From Aureobasidium sp. EXF-3400 (lineage: Eukaryota > Ascomycota > Dothideomycetes > Dothideales > Saccotheciaceae), in NCBI GenBank assembly GCA_024195585.1, contig SWBL01000641.1, positions 1 through 13,975 of the forward strand: DNA of 13,975 bases. Direction: 5' to 3'. Both the position numbers and the translations under genes were made by a program. Below are positions 1-10,382 of the stretch, piece by piece; the stretch's first letter is position 1, and each line of letters starts with the position of its first letter. Under the pieces are notes generated by a model. That model had not been told where the DNA came from. It made no database searches and saw nothing but the letters and a program-made list of their open reading frames with translations.

Positions 1-1
1 G

Positions 2-172
2 GACGAGAATCGTGAGTTGCTGCTTGATGCTAAGGCGGTGGAATCTGTTGAAGAACAGCTCAAAATCCTTGTCGAGTGGCCTGTCGATGGCATTAGTGTT
101 AACATGTGTCTCTCGGCTAAGATCACGTACGGATGTCTGCTAAGCGATAACTTAGCGGCTACTAGCCCGTAA
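2..172 (+). CDS. 3' end of an unidentified open frame (partial)
   Basis: This frame is open from the window edge to a TAA at 170-172, giving about 56 codons with no start inside the window. The first 35 or so residues are acidic, leucine-rich and likely helical (for example ELLLDAKAVESVEEQLKILV), as at the end of a coiled-coil or helical protein. The first 140 bases keep plenty of TG and CA dinucleotides, so this part escaped the mutation that fills the next 12 kb. The last 15 codons run into the mutated zone, so the true stop may once have been further on. I do not recognise a family. It could also be an exon or a chance open frame. Confidence 0.35.
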   Translation, partial: DENRELLLDAKAVESVEEQLKILVEWPVDGISVNMCLSAKITYGCLLSDNLAATSP

Positions 173-384
173 GTGTTCTCTTAGTGTTTCGTCACGTCGA
201 GGACGATATAAAAGATATCGGAGAATGAGTACAATGCATATAACAGAACGCAAAAACTTCCTATAATAGGCCGCTGTGTTGTAAGAGAGCTAATCGTAAT
301 AGCTATTGCCCCTAACTTGATAAGAAGAGATCTAATGTCTTAATAATATGCTTCTACTGCTATTATCTTGTTTAGAGACAAAGG

Positions 385-1530
385 TTAATTGTCTACGAGA
401 TCCCCTCTTTTTCTATTTAAGATGCCCTAAATCCTGCGATGCGCTTCTCTGTCGATGACTGCCTAGAATTCTTTTACTATGTCGACGAGTGACGGTGCAA
501 TAACTGTAAAGACGAGATCGACTACGGGAACGGCTTTGTAGCTACCGTGCTTAAGGAAGTACTGCTTACAAAAAGATTCTATTAAGGGGCAGCACTCTTA
601 AAGCATCTATAGCAGATAACAGAAGAGAAGCGCTAGAGTAGCTCCTTTGTTGTTCGACATGGCGAGATAGAATCCTTTAGTCCAATAGCGCTAGCCATAA
701 CTAGCATGATTTCGAACATTTTTTATGGGTAGGAGACTGTCGTATTCGGCGAACATTATCGTAGTGTATTTGCCATTAAAAAAGGGAGCTAAAGCTAGCT
801 GTTCTTATTGTTCTTGCAGGTCATCGAAATTGTCCGTAGTAGGGCTCTCTAAGCGCTGCAACATATATAAGAGGCATGATTCTCTATATTGCAAGTCAAT
901 AGTTAATCATCTAATGCGTAGGATGTGCCTAAAGATGCGGGAAAGTGCATGGCGTACAGGGAACTATGCCTATATGCGCGTTATAACGATTAAGATTATT
1001 GGCAACGAACGAGACTTTATTACTCTAGGTGTTACAAAAGGTGTCCTAGGTAATCTAAAGCGAGCGGAAAACGGCTAGGTCTCTTAGACTTGATTTTGTC
1101 GAATGTATCGCTCGAAGCAACTAGAAGCTCGGACAAAGTAGCTTCCGCAAGTACAGAACTAGCGAAATCTAACTTAACAAAACCTTTATCTACTTAAAGA
1201 CAGATTACAGATCTTTTAGCGTTCGTTTTCGATGAACCTTGTAGCTTAAGCTAGATTTTTGAATTGTTACGAGGTTAAGAACTCGTTAACTAGAGAGCTT
1301 ATAGTTCGCCTAGTCATCTAGTACTAGATCTGCGAGTTCTTCGTTCTAATTAGCTAAGGCAGCTAGGTAATACGATACCATCTAGCTAACGTTTAGAAAT
1401 AAGAGATTATTCCGTACGTTAAGAGCTCGAGCTCCGACTATAATATAGGTAGGCGTCTATACCCTAGACTATAGCTAGCCCCTACTATAGGAACAGGCTA
1501 CCTCTAAAGTACGCTATAATAGAGTACGTC
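385..1530 (+). pseudogene. Unidentified RIP-degraded coding trace
   Basis: One plus-strand frame (codons starting at 421, 424 and so on) reads coherently from about 385 to 1530, with most stops being RIP-type TAG or TAA. The best stretches are 421-560, with a CxxC pair and acidic residues (RCNNCKDEIDYGNGF), 640-760, and 1078-1330, which includes TDLLAFVFDEP. One TGA near 868-870 does not fit RIP and may mark an intron or a real lesion. A 117-codon uninterrupted frame at 725-1078 lies one base out of register and competes as the coding frame there. I do not recognise the family. The trace converges tail to tail with the FPGS relic downstream. Confidence 0.3.
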
Positions 1531-1979
1531 CGGTGTTTGCATATAGCTAATTAACTAATCCTATAAGCCCTTAAACAAAAGGACATAATAATGCGCGTTA
1601 CGCTTAGATCGGGTAATACTTCCGACATCGACTAGCCTTCTTATAACAGCTAGTAGAAATATAGTCGACAGTAGAAACAAAATTAGTCTAGAACGAATTC
1701 CTAATGTATGGTTCCTACTAACTCCTTAGCGATTTAAGGTTATAACTTCCTTATAGGCTGTCTACGTTAAATCTATAGTTAACTCCGCGCTAACTTGCTT
1801 ACATCCTAATCTAACTCGACTCTTTTTAGATTTAAGTAGAGATCACCTTAATGGTACATTAGATCTATACGTTGTAGCAAACGCTATTTAGGCTTAGATC
1901 CTACTAAAATGTAATGCAGAGTAGAAGATCTAGAGTTTTTTAAGGATTCTTCTTAGTTGGTACTATAGGGGTTTAGGTA
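1531..1979. other. No recognisable gene; RIP-mutated spacer
   Basis: This stretch between the converging traces holds dense TAG/TAA stops in all frames and no motif I can name. The plus-strand frame of the upstream trace can be followed weakly to about 1,880, but the signal is too poor to call. It may hold 3' ends or untranslated sequence. Confidence 0.4.
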
Positions 1980-3410
1980 TTACTCCGATCGCTCAATTAT
2001 ATAGAGAATACCCTCGACCAATTTTAGACTTCCTAAAACTAACGCTTCGGACCTACTATTACGTCTTTCTAACTCTTTAGCTTTTTTTAGCGCCTCCTTA
2101 ATCGTGTTAAAGTTAGACACTATACCCTATTCTCCTAAATCTTTCTAAGTCTTCTAGTATCTTTTTAGAACTTCTAGGTCGTAGCGATTTTATAAGTTCT
2201 TATCTTATAGGCTATTAGCATAGTAAGTAGATAAGGAAGGAGCAAAATAACCAATTCTTTAGGTGCCATCCTTTCTCTTATTATAGGAAGTAAAGATAAC
2301 GTTATAAATAGAGACCTTATGTTCCTAGAGACAGTTCACTACATAGGTAAGGAGTTTATTACCATCCCTTTATAAGAATTAACTAAAGATAAGGGTTCGT
2401 ATTAGGACGTATAATACACTATAAAGAAGATTAGCTTAGATGTTACATCTCGGCAAGTCGACTCACTTTTTTAAGATCGCATTAGCAAACTAATCTACGG
2501 CGTAAACAATGCCTAACTCGTTATGCGCCCTATCGATATATAGCTTAAGATCATCTATATAAATGCAGTAGAATCGGCTAGGCCATAGAGGAGTCTTGTA
2601 GGTAGCTAGAAGCTTAGTTATCTCTATTAGTGTATAGGCTTTATTAGTTGTCTGCCTTATATAAGTATTTGCTAGTGCTAGAGCAAGCGAGCAATTCATC
2701 TTCTAAACATCCGGTAACTACGAGTATATAATCCCCTCTAGCGTGGTCTTAAATTCCACAAATTCGAGTGTTATACTCTTATCTGCTGCTCGCTATCGAA
2801 GTACATTAGCTACTAATTCGGACTAAGGACTTAAGAAAGCTAGTATACCGCTTTTAAAAATCCCGCTCTTATGCTAGGCAATCTTTTCGATGGTCGGTCT
2901 AAGTAGATGCATATAGTCTTCTACGACTATCGTAATCGTAGTGGCAAGAGGACTTGTTACTATGTTTGTAGAATCGTACTCGCTACTAAGATGTGTCTTA
3001 TAGATCGTAACGTCTACCCTTTCGCATATAAAAACGTAATACAAGAGGAGCGCTAAGAGTTAGAGGTATCTAGGAACATCTAACTCCGCTAAGGCTTCTT
3101 AAGGTAATTTATCCTACACTTCGAAAAAACGTTTAGAAAAGAGACTTACCGAGATTAGGCGGTTATTAATCCGAATACGGTCTTATACACTCTAGATGTA
3201 AGGCGATATATAAAGCCTAATAGTACGTGGACGCTGTCTTATCTATCTATAAGTCTTAAGAAAAGATAAGGTGAACGTATAAACACTTTCCTTCCCGTTC
3301 GTCCTAGAGATATAAATAATGTTTAACCTATTAATCTTATCTATCTGTCGAACAGTTAGTGCCTAGCAGCTGTATTCGTCCTATATATGCAGATAATACT
3401 AAGTGACTAA
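1980..3410 (-). pseudogene. Folylpolyglutamate synthase relic (RIP-inactivated)
   Basis: FPGS adds glutamates to folates in the cytosol and mitochondria using ATP. On the minus strand one frame runs from about 3,410 to a TAA at 1980-1982 with no frameshift. Motifs in order: P-loop region LNIIYISRTNGKES (3285-3326), where Gly-to-Arg fits TGG-to-TAG; RLYISPY for GLYTSPH (3198-3218); RIRIN (3165-3179); FFEVxDKLP (3102-3128); PRYLxLLALL (3045-3074); IYKTHLSSEYDSTN for IYETHLGGEYDSTN (2964-3005); EKIAxHKSGIFK (2853-2888); NCSLALALA (2670-2696); WPSR and YIDRAH for YxDGAH (2574-2585, 2523-2540); TLIFSxFLxRDG (2361-2396); and a C-terminal LVLGSLKLVEG (2010-2042). That covers the Mur-ligase-like ATPase domain and the C-terminal domain. 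Length is about 470 codons, near the usual fungal size. The N-terminus above about 3,330 is uncertain. Many stops make it non-functional. Confidence 0.9.
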
Positions 3411-3503
3411 CTGTTACGATCCTGCTAATGACAGGGTCGCGCAGCCTACTCTGTTATTCCCTGCACCTTAGCAGAATAGAGCACTCTACATAACATGCTA
3501 TCC

Positions 3504-3568
3504 GCTCTGCTCTGCTCTACTCTACTCTACTGCTCTGCTCTATAGAGCATAATAGAGCATATAGAGCA
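3504..3568. repeat. TGCTCT / AGAGCA repeat cluster with palindrome
   Basis: Several TGCTCT and CTACTCTA units on the left arm face AGAGCAtA units on the right arm. They meet at the perfect 14-bp palindrome TGCTCTATAGAGCA (3536-3549). The right arm repeats ATAGAGCA about every 11-12 bases. It could fold as a hairpin or be a decayed simple repeat. Its position between two divergent genes also allows a cis-regulatory role, but nothing in the sequence proves it. Confidence 0.6.
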
Positions 3569-3667
3569 ACATGCATACACTCATTATCTATTAGGTATAT
3601 AGGTAGGTAGGACAACCTTAGGTAGTCCTACGTTTAACTTAATTAGTTATTCTAACAGTCCCTTTAG

Positions 3668-3690
3668 TATACACTACTATATACACTACT
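3668..3690. repeat. 11-bp direct repeat
   Basis: TATACACTACT occurs at 3668-3678 and again at 3680-3690, one base apart. It is a small local duplication in the divergent intergenic region. No function is evident. Confidence 0.7.
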
Positions 3691-4118
3691 TGCTTTACTT
3701 CGCTTAACACTCCGCTTTACGAGTCTAACCCTATAACCTACGATCTATCTAGATAGTTGGCTATAACACTAACTCTCTCTAGCTATTTTAATATGTCGTC
3801 TAAGCTGCGCATCTTGTCTAGACTTAGCTTAGGAGCAGCTTTTCGCAAATTTAAGCAAAGTACAGCTATCTAGAGCAAGTTAGAAGGCATTTTATTCTTA
3901 TCCCTAAAGAGACTTTATACACTTCGAAACTTCTATCTATTATAGTTAGTAATTCCTAAGTTCGTGCAATGATTTGTAAGAGAATGTCTAGTCTAGTTCG
4001 CTTTACAAACGATGAGGAGAAGAACACGCGACGCTAGACTAAGACGGGTTACATTATAATGTAGGGTGACCTAAGAGCGGCTTTAGGAGCCCGGCATAAC
4101 TCGCCCTAATATAGGAGC

Positions 4119-4209
4119 GTAAGTTGCCCTACGTCTGATCTATAATTAATCAAAACATGCATAACAACAAAATTAACTAATATAAGTGTCGATCTCTATA
4201 AGAACTTAG
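4119..4209 (+). other. Probable intron 1 of the TPR-like relic
   Basis: The donor is GTAAGT at 4119-4124, a branch-like TTAACTAA lies at 4173-4180 and the acceptor is TAG at 4207-4209, probably from CAG by RIP. The length is 91 nt. Removing it joins frame 0 to frame 1 at a codon boundary. Confidence 0.5.
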
Positions 4210-5303
4210 TAAGATTCTAGCCCTAGCGGTAGCCGGCATATTTAAGCAAGTTTGCTGTCTTATAGCAAATTCGGCTCACTATATTGCAGGACGGCTAGAA
4301 TATATGTCGCTATTATCTCGTTATACCCGTAACTACCTTCCGGGCTTAAGCCTTGTTTCTCGTCGATTTCGCTACTATCTAAAAATCGGCACTATAGCAG
4401 ATAACCGCTTCTCTAGACAATTTCGCCCTAGGAGTTACGATAGCATTTATGCTAATGCAGTACGTCTAACACCATGCTTAATGCGGATTAAGCTAAAGTC
4501 CTCGAGTAGACGCTTAAGGGAACGTCTGTTATAATAGATCTAAGTCGACTTGTTCTTAATTACGACACATAGTAGCTTAATATAGAGGTGTCCGATTAGC
4601 ACGGGCAGCTCGTCGCTAGCAAGACTTTCACTAGACCTTAAGTTATAGTAAGCTCTTACAATAAAAATCGCGGTCCTAAGCGGTAAGTTTATAATGCTTT
4701 ATCGATGTCGTAGCTAGACAATTTAATCTTAGATAGAATCTAGAGTCTAGCCCTACGCGTCTAGAGCACATAATCTTAAGTACCTAATACTTTAGAAGGC
4801 TAACGCCTTACGATCTAGGCTAGCAGCTTAGTAGGAGATCTAATATTAAGTTTGCGTTAGTCTAGGCCTAATAAACGTAAAAGGAAGCTCCTAGCTGTCG
4901 GAAATCATAACCTATAGCAGACTATTAACGATTCTTCGTCGGCAATGAAACCTAACGTTAAGGCACTTCTATATTACTATAGTAGTGTGCTAGAGAATTT
5001 AGTAGAGACCTAGTTAAACGACCTATAGGAGTTCTTTAGAATGCATACTATCGCTTCCGCACTTAAAAAGGCAGGCGACTAAGCATTAGAAAAAGCTCTA
5101 TACATCTCTAAGGCTTCTAGAGGCTCTAAGAACTATAGTAAGATGATTTAAGTCATTATAGCCTACACATACTAGTAGGAATACAGTAGTAAGTATATAC
5201 ATAATTCTTGCCTTAAAAACTTACGCTAACGTAGAAGCAGATTTATAACTCTTATTAAGGCCTTCGGCTATAAGAGTGTATTACTACTAATGCTATATAT
5301 AAG

Positions 5304-5368
5304 GTAAGTTTATTTGCTTTTTGTATAAGGGGCAAAATCTAACATCAATTCTTATTTAGTTTTGTTAG
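5304..5368 (+). other. Probable intron 2 of the TPR-like relic
   Basis: The donor is GTAAGT at 5304-5309, the branch site CTAAC lies at 5339-5343 and the acceptor is TAG at 5366-5368. An alternative acceptor at 5357-5359 is nine bases away and keeps the same frame. Removing it joins frame 1 to frame 0, with two bases of the split codon upstream. Confidence 0.6.
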
Positions 5369-6076
5369 GATAAAGAATAAGCAGTTAGACGTACTGCCAT
5401 CTAAGATGGAGACTTAGGAAGACTTTAAAAATCTTAAAGAATAGCTAGACAGATATAAGAAACTAGCTTAGAAGTTAATCGACTTCGTAAAAACAGGTAC
5501 AAGATTAAAAACATGTAGGATAGAAACTTAATAAGCTAATAAGGTAGTATTGCTAGAAGGCACTATAGCTGTGCGTACCTATAACATAATAGACTTAGCA
5601 TAGAATTATTCTGTTAGCCCGGAGGTTCTTAGCGTCACCCACAAATTAGGGTTAAATATAGTACCCCTAGAAATCATCCTTATATCCGAAGAGGTCTTAT
5701 GCTCTAGACTTCTATAAGTTATGTTCCTCTTTAATAATCTTCTAATCTCGAAATCCGCTCTATTTTGTGGGGCCGAATCTCAAAAAATATGGACTAAGGA
5801 CGGTAAAGTCTCGGAGGTTTATATAGGAGAAAACGGTAAGAACGAGGCTTAGATAACGATATTCTTAAGTTATATAAGTCTGTAGAGCAGTTTAGAAAGG
5901 TGTATTAAGGACCGATCGATCATTTCTTCTAACTCTTAGAGTAGGGAACCAAGCTTTTCGTTAAACCCGTATTAGTAAGGTAAACTATAGGAGTCCTTCG
6001 ATCTAGAGGAACTATTCGTGCCTAGTGCTATGCTAGTGGCACATATTTTCCTAAGAGAGGAGTGCCTTAATTAGAG

Positions 6077-6123
6077 GTATAAACAAGATTATACATTTGG
6101 CACTCTTACTAATTCGCCATTAG
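6077..6123 (+). other. Probable intron 3 of the TPR-like relic
   Basis: The donor is GTATAA at 6077, a branch-like TTACTAAT lies near 6107-6114 and the acceptor is TAG at 6121-6123. It is 47 nt, short but normal for filamentous ascomycetes. Removing it joins frame 0 to frame 2 in phase. The next TAG, near 6137, would not restore the frame. Confidence 0.55.
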
Positions 6124-7726
6124 TTTCTATTACATTAGTAAGCTGTTCTTACTATACGTTTATCTAGTGCTTAAGCACGAGATGCTTAACAAGTCTATAA
6201 CTCTACTAGCCTATATCTAGGAAAGTCTTATAGAGATGTGCTTAGCTTACTATCGTACTAGAAGTCGTTAGAAGACGTTCCTCCCTACGCTTCATTTAAT
6301 GATGTCGTATAGAAATCTGCTAGATTATCTTACCCTAGCCGTAACGGAAGTCTAAAGTGTTGTAGATCGAGCTAAGGGGCGCTCTTAAGAGTCTAGCGAA
6401 TTAATTAAGCGAACCATCTAAAACACCTAATACGCTAGCATACGTGCTTACTATTAGAAAGGGCGCCTCCTTCTCTCGCTTATAGAGAATTTAATTATAT
6501 ACGAATTACTATAAGAAGTAGAATCGTTGCTAAGCGAGTAGGAGAAGAAGAGCGAATAGGTAACTCTACTAGAGGTCTAAGTGTTATAGATAAAGAACAC
6601 TGTAGTCGGCAGAATCTCCCGATATAAGGGCGACTTTAAACACGTAGCAGAATGCTTAGAAACGTGTTTAAAGGGTGTTTAGACAGAGGCAGCCAGATAT
6701 CACGTAGAGTATTATCTAGCTAATGTGTATTACGAACTTAGAAACCCTAATGCAGCATAGCGCCTCCTAGAAGGAGACGTCGCTTAACTTAAGGACGCAG
6801 AAATCCGAGTGTTAAAGCTATTACGACGACTTTTACTACCTCTAGCTAAAACTCTTATCCTATAGGATAGGTGGAAAGAGGCAGAGTTAGAGCTAACTAG
6901 CCTTACGCGTATGTTCGATAAAGTCGCTTACTCGGACACTTCTAATTAGCTCGGGCATGTTAGATTAATCATCGGTCTAGCTCGTATTAATTTCTACCAT
7001 CGCTACTATAACTCGACTATTATCCGAACGGAAAAGGCTCTTAAGCTTATATAATATTATGATACATTTGTAGCGACTTTATTCTACTTATAGTTCCTAT
7101 ACCGATTTTAGGCGTCTACTTACCATAAAATGCAAAACTTTAGTAAAGCTAATAAGAGTTTAGATCTTTCCAATCGGTACGATAAGATTCCGCGCCACTA
7201 TATAACTAGGTTAGGTACTTATGCGATGGATTTACTAGAGTCTAACCAGTTGGAAGTACCTTAGCAGTATAAGTACTAACAGGATGCTCAAATTTACTAG
7301 AGCTAAAGTCTAGCGTAACCTCTTTGCCCGTAGTAACTTATAATTTCTATTAGCCTATCTTCTAAGTATACTAGTTAACTACTAATGGAACTGGCTCTAA
7401 GAATGTTGTTAGTGCTTAAAAGTATCTTATACTTGCTAAGCCTAGCTATAGGAATCCGTTACTAGGGCAAGACGTTACGCTATAAAGGACTAATAAGTAA
7501 TTCAGAGTATCTAGCAGGATCTTGGATTGTTTAGCGAACTCGAGAGACCGAGTCGAACTACCTCTAGATCTAGGCTAACACTTATCTCTTGCTACGTAAT
7601 AGCTGTTTGCACTATCTTAGTCTTCTAATCTAGGATTAGAGACACTCTTACTTTCTGAAGCTTAAGGTGGTCGGATAATAAGTAACTCGTCTTAACTATA
7701 TACATAAGCGCTTAAGTAAACGTTAA

Positions 7727-8100
7727 AAACCCTCTTTAACGTTCTAACTCAATAAAATGGAGACAAGCTCTTATATCTGTAAAAAATCTTGTAGGAGTCT
7801 AACAAAAGTCTGATCATACTTTTTATTAATTATGTACTAGCGCAGGTTCATTATCGAACATTATGCAAGGACTTATAGATTCCTACCTCTACTATCTCTA
7901 CACTAGAACCTTAATTAAATCCCTTACTCATTCTAGGAGCTTAATTTAGATAAAGACTCCTATATCTCTATATAAAAGCTTCTACTATAGGATGTAATGT
8001 TACTCTTTCTACTCTATATATATTGTCTCCTATTTAGTTGTATAAATTTGTTCCCTTAAGATAAGTGATAGTTTCCTAAGTTATATAGCTTAGCGGAGGA
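7727..8100. other. AT-rich spacer, no gene seen
   Basis: This stretch follows the stop of the TPR-like relic. It is richer in A/T runs than its surroundings (for example around 7,800-7,830 and 7,950-8,050) and shows no coherent frame. It may be the 3' untranslated region and intergenic sequence. Confidence 0.4.
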
Positions 8101-9137
8101 TTGCTAATAGGAAAATGTTATATACGTAGGACGAACCTAAATCCTACGATAAGTCTTTCTATTAGAAGGCTTAGTAGCGTTCTAAGTATTGGTCTGCTCT
8201 TGTCCCTACTAATAGTAAGTAGGAAAGTGATACTATATGCTACTCGCTACGTGTTTAGTATTCATCCTCGCTTATATGTTTCCGCCTAGAGAAGCTTTTC
8301 TTGCCGGATTAAGTAGGGATTAGAAAACGTTCGTACGTATGGTGGTAATATACTAGTCTAGATAAGCGCGATATGATAAGAGACTAAGGGACGCCATTAT
8401 AATCGACGAATCTACATTTACGATTATATCTATCTTTAAAGTAGGAGGAGTAGTATCGCAAGTAGAAGCTTCTAATTTTCTCGCCTCCCTTACGCGTATA
8501 CTAGGGTTTAATAAATGTATTTAAGGCCAATTGTTTACCTAGAAATAATTTACCTTAGAACTATAAGGCGAATCTTAATAACTATAAGCAAGATAAACAC
8601 TATACAAATCTTTTAGTTCACTTAGGAATTAATGTGTCTATATAATAGTATATAGATTTGCGATGCACGTAGGCCCTAGCAAATTAGTGATTATGCAACC
8701 ATCTCCAAGCTCTACATTATACTTAACTAGCTTAACGACGAAGCTTTTCCTAGAGCGGTATACTCTTATAACTACGTCCTAAGTAGTTTTATCGTTATAA
8801 TCCGGTCTTCTTAGCCTATAGCACGGCTAGAAGAGAAGACTAAGCAATCATTCCTAGACTAAGGATGTAGAGATAGCGAACGTTATAAGCACTCCGACTT
8901 CTATAAAGATGATCGTATAGTGCCTATAAGTTAGTATCCTGTATACTAGGGTAATATTTAACTAACTGCATAATCCTTACCGCATGTAAATTCGTAAGCT
9001 ACATGCTCGTAAGTGTCGTTAGCTAAGCGAACTTTATAACATAATACTAAATGGTCGTTAGACTATAGATTATAATAATAGTATATATTGTAACTAAGCA
9101 GTGTGGCTATTAGCTTAATCTCTAACTATAAAGCGTC
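8101..9137. other. RIP-mutated region, coding strand unresolved
   Basis: Both strands carry frames with mostly RIP-type stops. A minus-strand frame from 9000 down to about 8,240 includes DVVIRVYRSRKSFVVKLVKY and IIVNVDSSIIMASLSLLSYR. A plus-strand frame from about 8,103 to 8,530 also reads tolerably. The two claims exclude each other and neither has a motif I recognise. The short open frame at 8101-8289 is probably a chance survivor. Confidence 0.3.
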
Positions 9138-10382
9138 GCATAGAGCGCGTTTATTATGGTCTGCTCGCTCGCATTTATAGTGACTTATGCTAAAGGATTA
9201 TGGAGTCTATCTATACCCGCGTTAGGTAAGATAAGCACATATAGACGAATTAAGAGAAATGGAAAGGATCTTTCCTTAGTAGGCAACTGCTCTATTATTT
9301 AATATCATTACTAACGCTTATAGGACACTATCTATTAGATATTTAACAACCTCTACATACTACATAATGCACCCTATCCCGATCTTGTTAAACGTGCGAA
9401 ACTAGAGCGTAAACACCGATACTATACACTATACAAACTTATTATAATTTAGGCAATCATTTAAGCCGTAAGTTTAGATGCTAACAGAAATTGATAGTGT
9501 AATCTAAACTAATAGTATCTTAAGCATCCGGATTAGAATCCTATCGACTTTTTTAGAAACGAGCTCTAAAGGGATAGTCTACTACGCAGGAAATTTGTGC
9601 ATCCGTAGTGGAGAGAGTAGGATAGGGACCGCTTAAAAATCTATAATAAAAGTATCTCTAGACTAGCAGAGCACGTAAGTAGGTACGTAGGTCGCTACTA
9701 GCAATCGGAGCGTAAGGCATTTGCGCGAAAGCTTAAATACGTTTTCCGTTCTATACATCCGGAAATACAATGCTACGAACAGATAACGCAGCTCCTAGAA
9801 GGATCCTAGGAATGTGTAGTAAAGGAGTATAAGTATAGGCTAGAAACTTTAGGATGTATGCTAGTAGAGTTACTATAGTTAAAAACAATAACTAATAAGC
9901 GTAATAAGATTCTATAACATTTCTCGACATAATGCTAACGAGATTTGTCGTTAGGTCTAAGGTTATGGTCCTAATCCTCGAGAGATACATTAGGGCTATC
10001 TTATTACGTAGCACTTTAGAGGTTTAGGATTCTAGTTATACGACTCTATCGCTATATGCTTGTCCGCTTTAGAAATCGCTATAACCCACTAGTAGCGTTT
10101 AACCTTATCGTCTCTATATAGAATATCGTGATAAACTTAATAGAATCCACCCTTATAGATAGCCCTCTCTTAAACACATTCCTAAAAGATAAGTCTGTCT
10201 TTTTGCATGCAGTCTATATTAGTAGTTACCTAATTAAAAGTACTATGCGATTAAGGTTTATAGGTTAGGAAGCGAGGATATGTTACGGCGAATTGTAGGG
10301 GTACTATCTCTGCCTAGCCTAGATCGAGGATGCTATCTAAGTTAGCAAAATCGTATACGCTTTAAGTATTAGCGAGTAGTAA
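9138..10382 (+). pseudogene. Unidentified RIP-degraded coding trace
   Basis: A single plus-strand frame can be followed for about 415 codons, ending at adjacent TAG and TAA at 10377-10382. The clearest part is 9540-9900, with charged helical stretches such as AFARKLKYVFRSIHPEI (about 9,718-9,768) and ECVVKEYKYRLETLGCMLVE. Further down, ESTLIDSPLLNTFLKDKSVF lies near 10,145-10,205. It is basic, helix-prone and has no catalytic motif I can place. It lies downstream of the TPR-like relic on the same strand. It could be a separate gene or part of a larger spliced one. Splice sites were not resolved. Confidence 0.35.

Larger units (their letters stand above)
3411..3791. promoter_or_regulatory. Intergenic region between divergent gene relics
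   Basis: The FPGS relic leaves this region on the minus strand and the TPR-like relic leaves it on the plus strand, so it probably held both promoters. From about 3,420 to 3,580 TG and CA dinucleotides are visibly more frequent than on either side, so RIP is locally weak. It contains the TGCTCT/AGAGCA cluster and an 11-bp direct repeat (TATACACTACT at 3668-3678 and 3680-3690). I see no defined core promoter element. Confidence 0.35.
3792..7726 (+). pseudogene. Large TPR-like helical protein relic, four exons
   Basis: A coding trace interrupted mainly by RIP-type stops runs along the plus strand in frame 0 to 4118, frame 1 from 4210 to 5303, frame 0 from 5369 to 6076, and frame 2 from 6124 to a TAA at 7724-7726. 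Introns with GT...TAG ends fall at each frame change and restore phase exactly, giving about 1,243 codons. The last exon is rich in helical pairs typical of tetratricopeptide-like repeats, such as YHVEYYLANVYYELRNPNAA (about 6,695-6,755) and DRWKEAELELTSL (about 6,865-6,903), followed by IIGLARINFYH and LGTYAMDLLESNQ. Exon 2 includes MKPNVKALLYYYSSVLENL (from 4945) and ALKKAGDQALEKALYISKAS. I see no GxxxxGK[ST] P-loop, protease or kinase motif, so a STAND/NLR-type assignment is unsupported. The start is uncertain, and exon 1 is the weakest part. Confidence 0.6.

Noticed and set aside
2490..2699. The IYIDDLK stretch resembling a reverse-transcriptase YxDD or RNase H motif
   Set aside because: Upstream and downstream in the same frame are unmistakable FPGS motifs, and WPSR...YIDRAH matches the FPGS C-terminal region (YxDGAH) better. 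The DD is coincidental.
3504..3568. A CRISPR-like array
   Set aside because: The units are 6-12 bases with no constant repeat-spacer layout, and all other signs point to a fungal nuclear genome.
4304..4534. A 76-codon uninterrupted plus-strand frame as a gene
   Set aside because: It lies inside exon 2 of the TPR-like relic in a different frame. The exon-2 frame connects to both neighbouring exons through in-phase introns, so this is a shadow.
5369..6076. A nucleotide-binding (NACHT/NB-ARC) domain preceding the TPR-like region
   Set aside because: No GxxxxGK[ST] or Walker B motif is visible in this exon even allowing for RIP changes. The expectation came only from the TPR-like tail.
8101..8289. 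A 62-codon frame as a small membrane protein gene
   Set aside because: Its hydrophobic look follows from TA-rich composition, it begins with TTG, and it lies in the saturated RIP block with no supporting context.
8375..8420. A helicase-like IIIDE motif on the plus strand
   Set aside because: The short DAIIIDES reading has no accompanying P-loop or other helicase motif, and the minus strand of the same bases reads at least as well.
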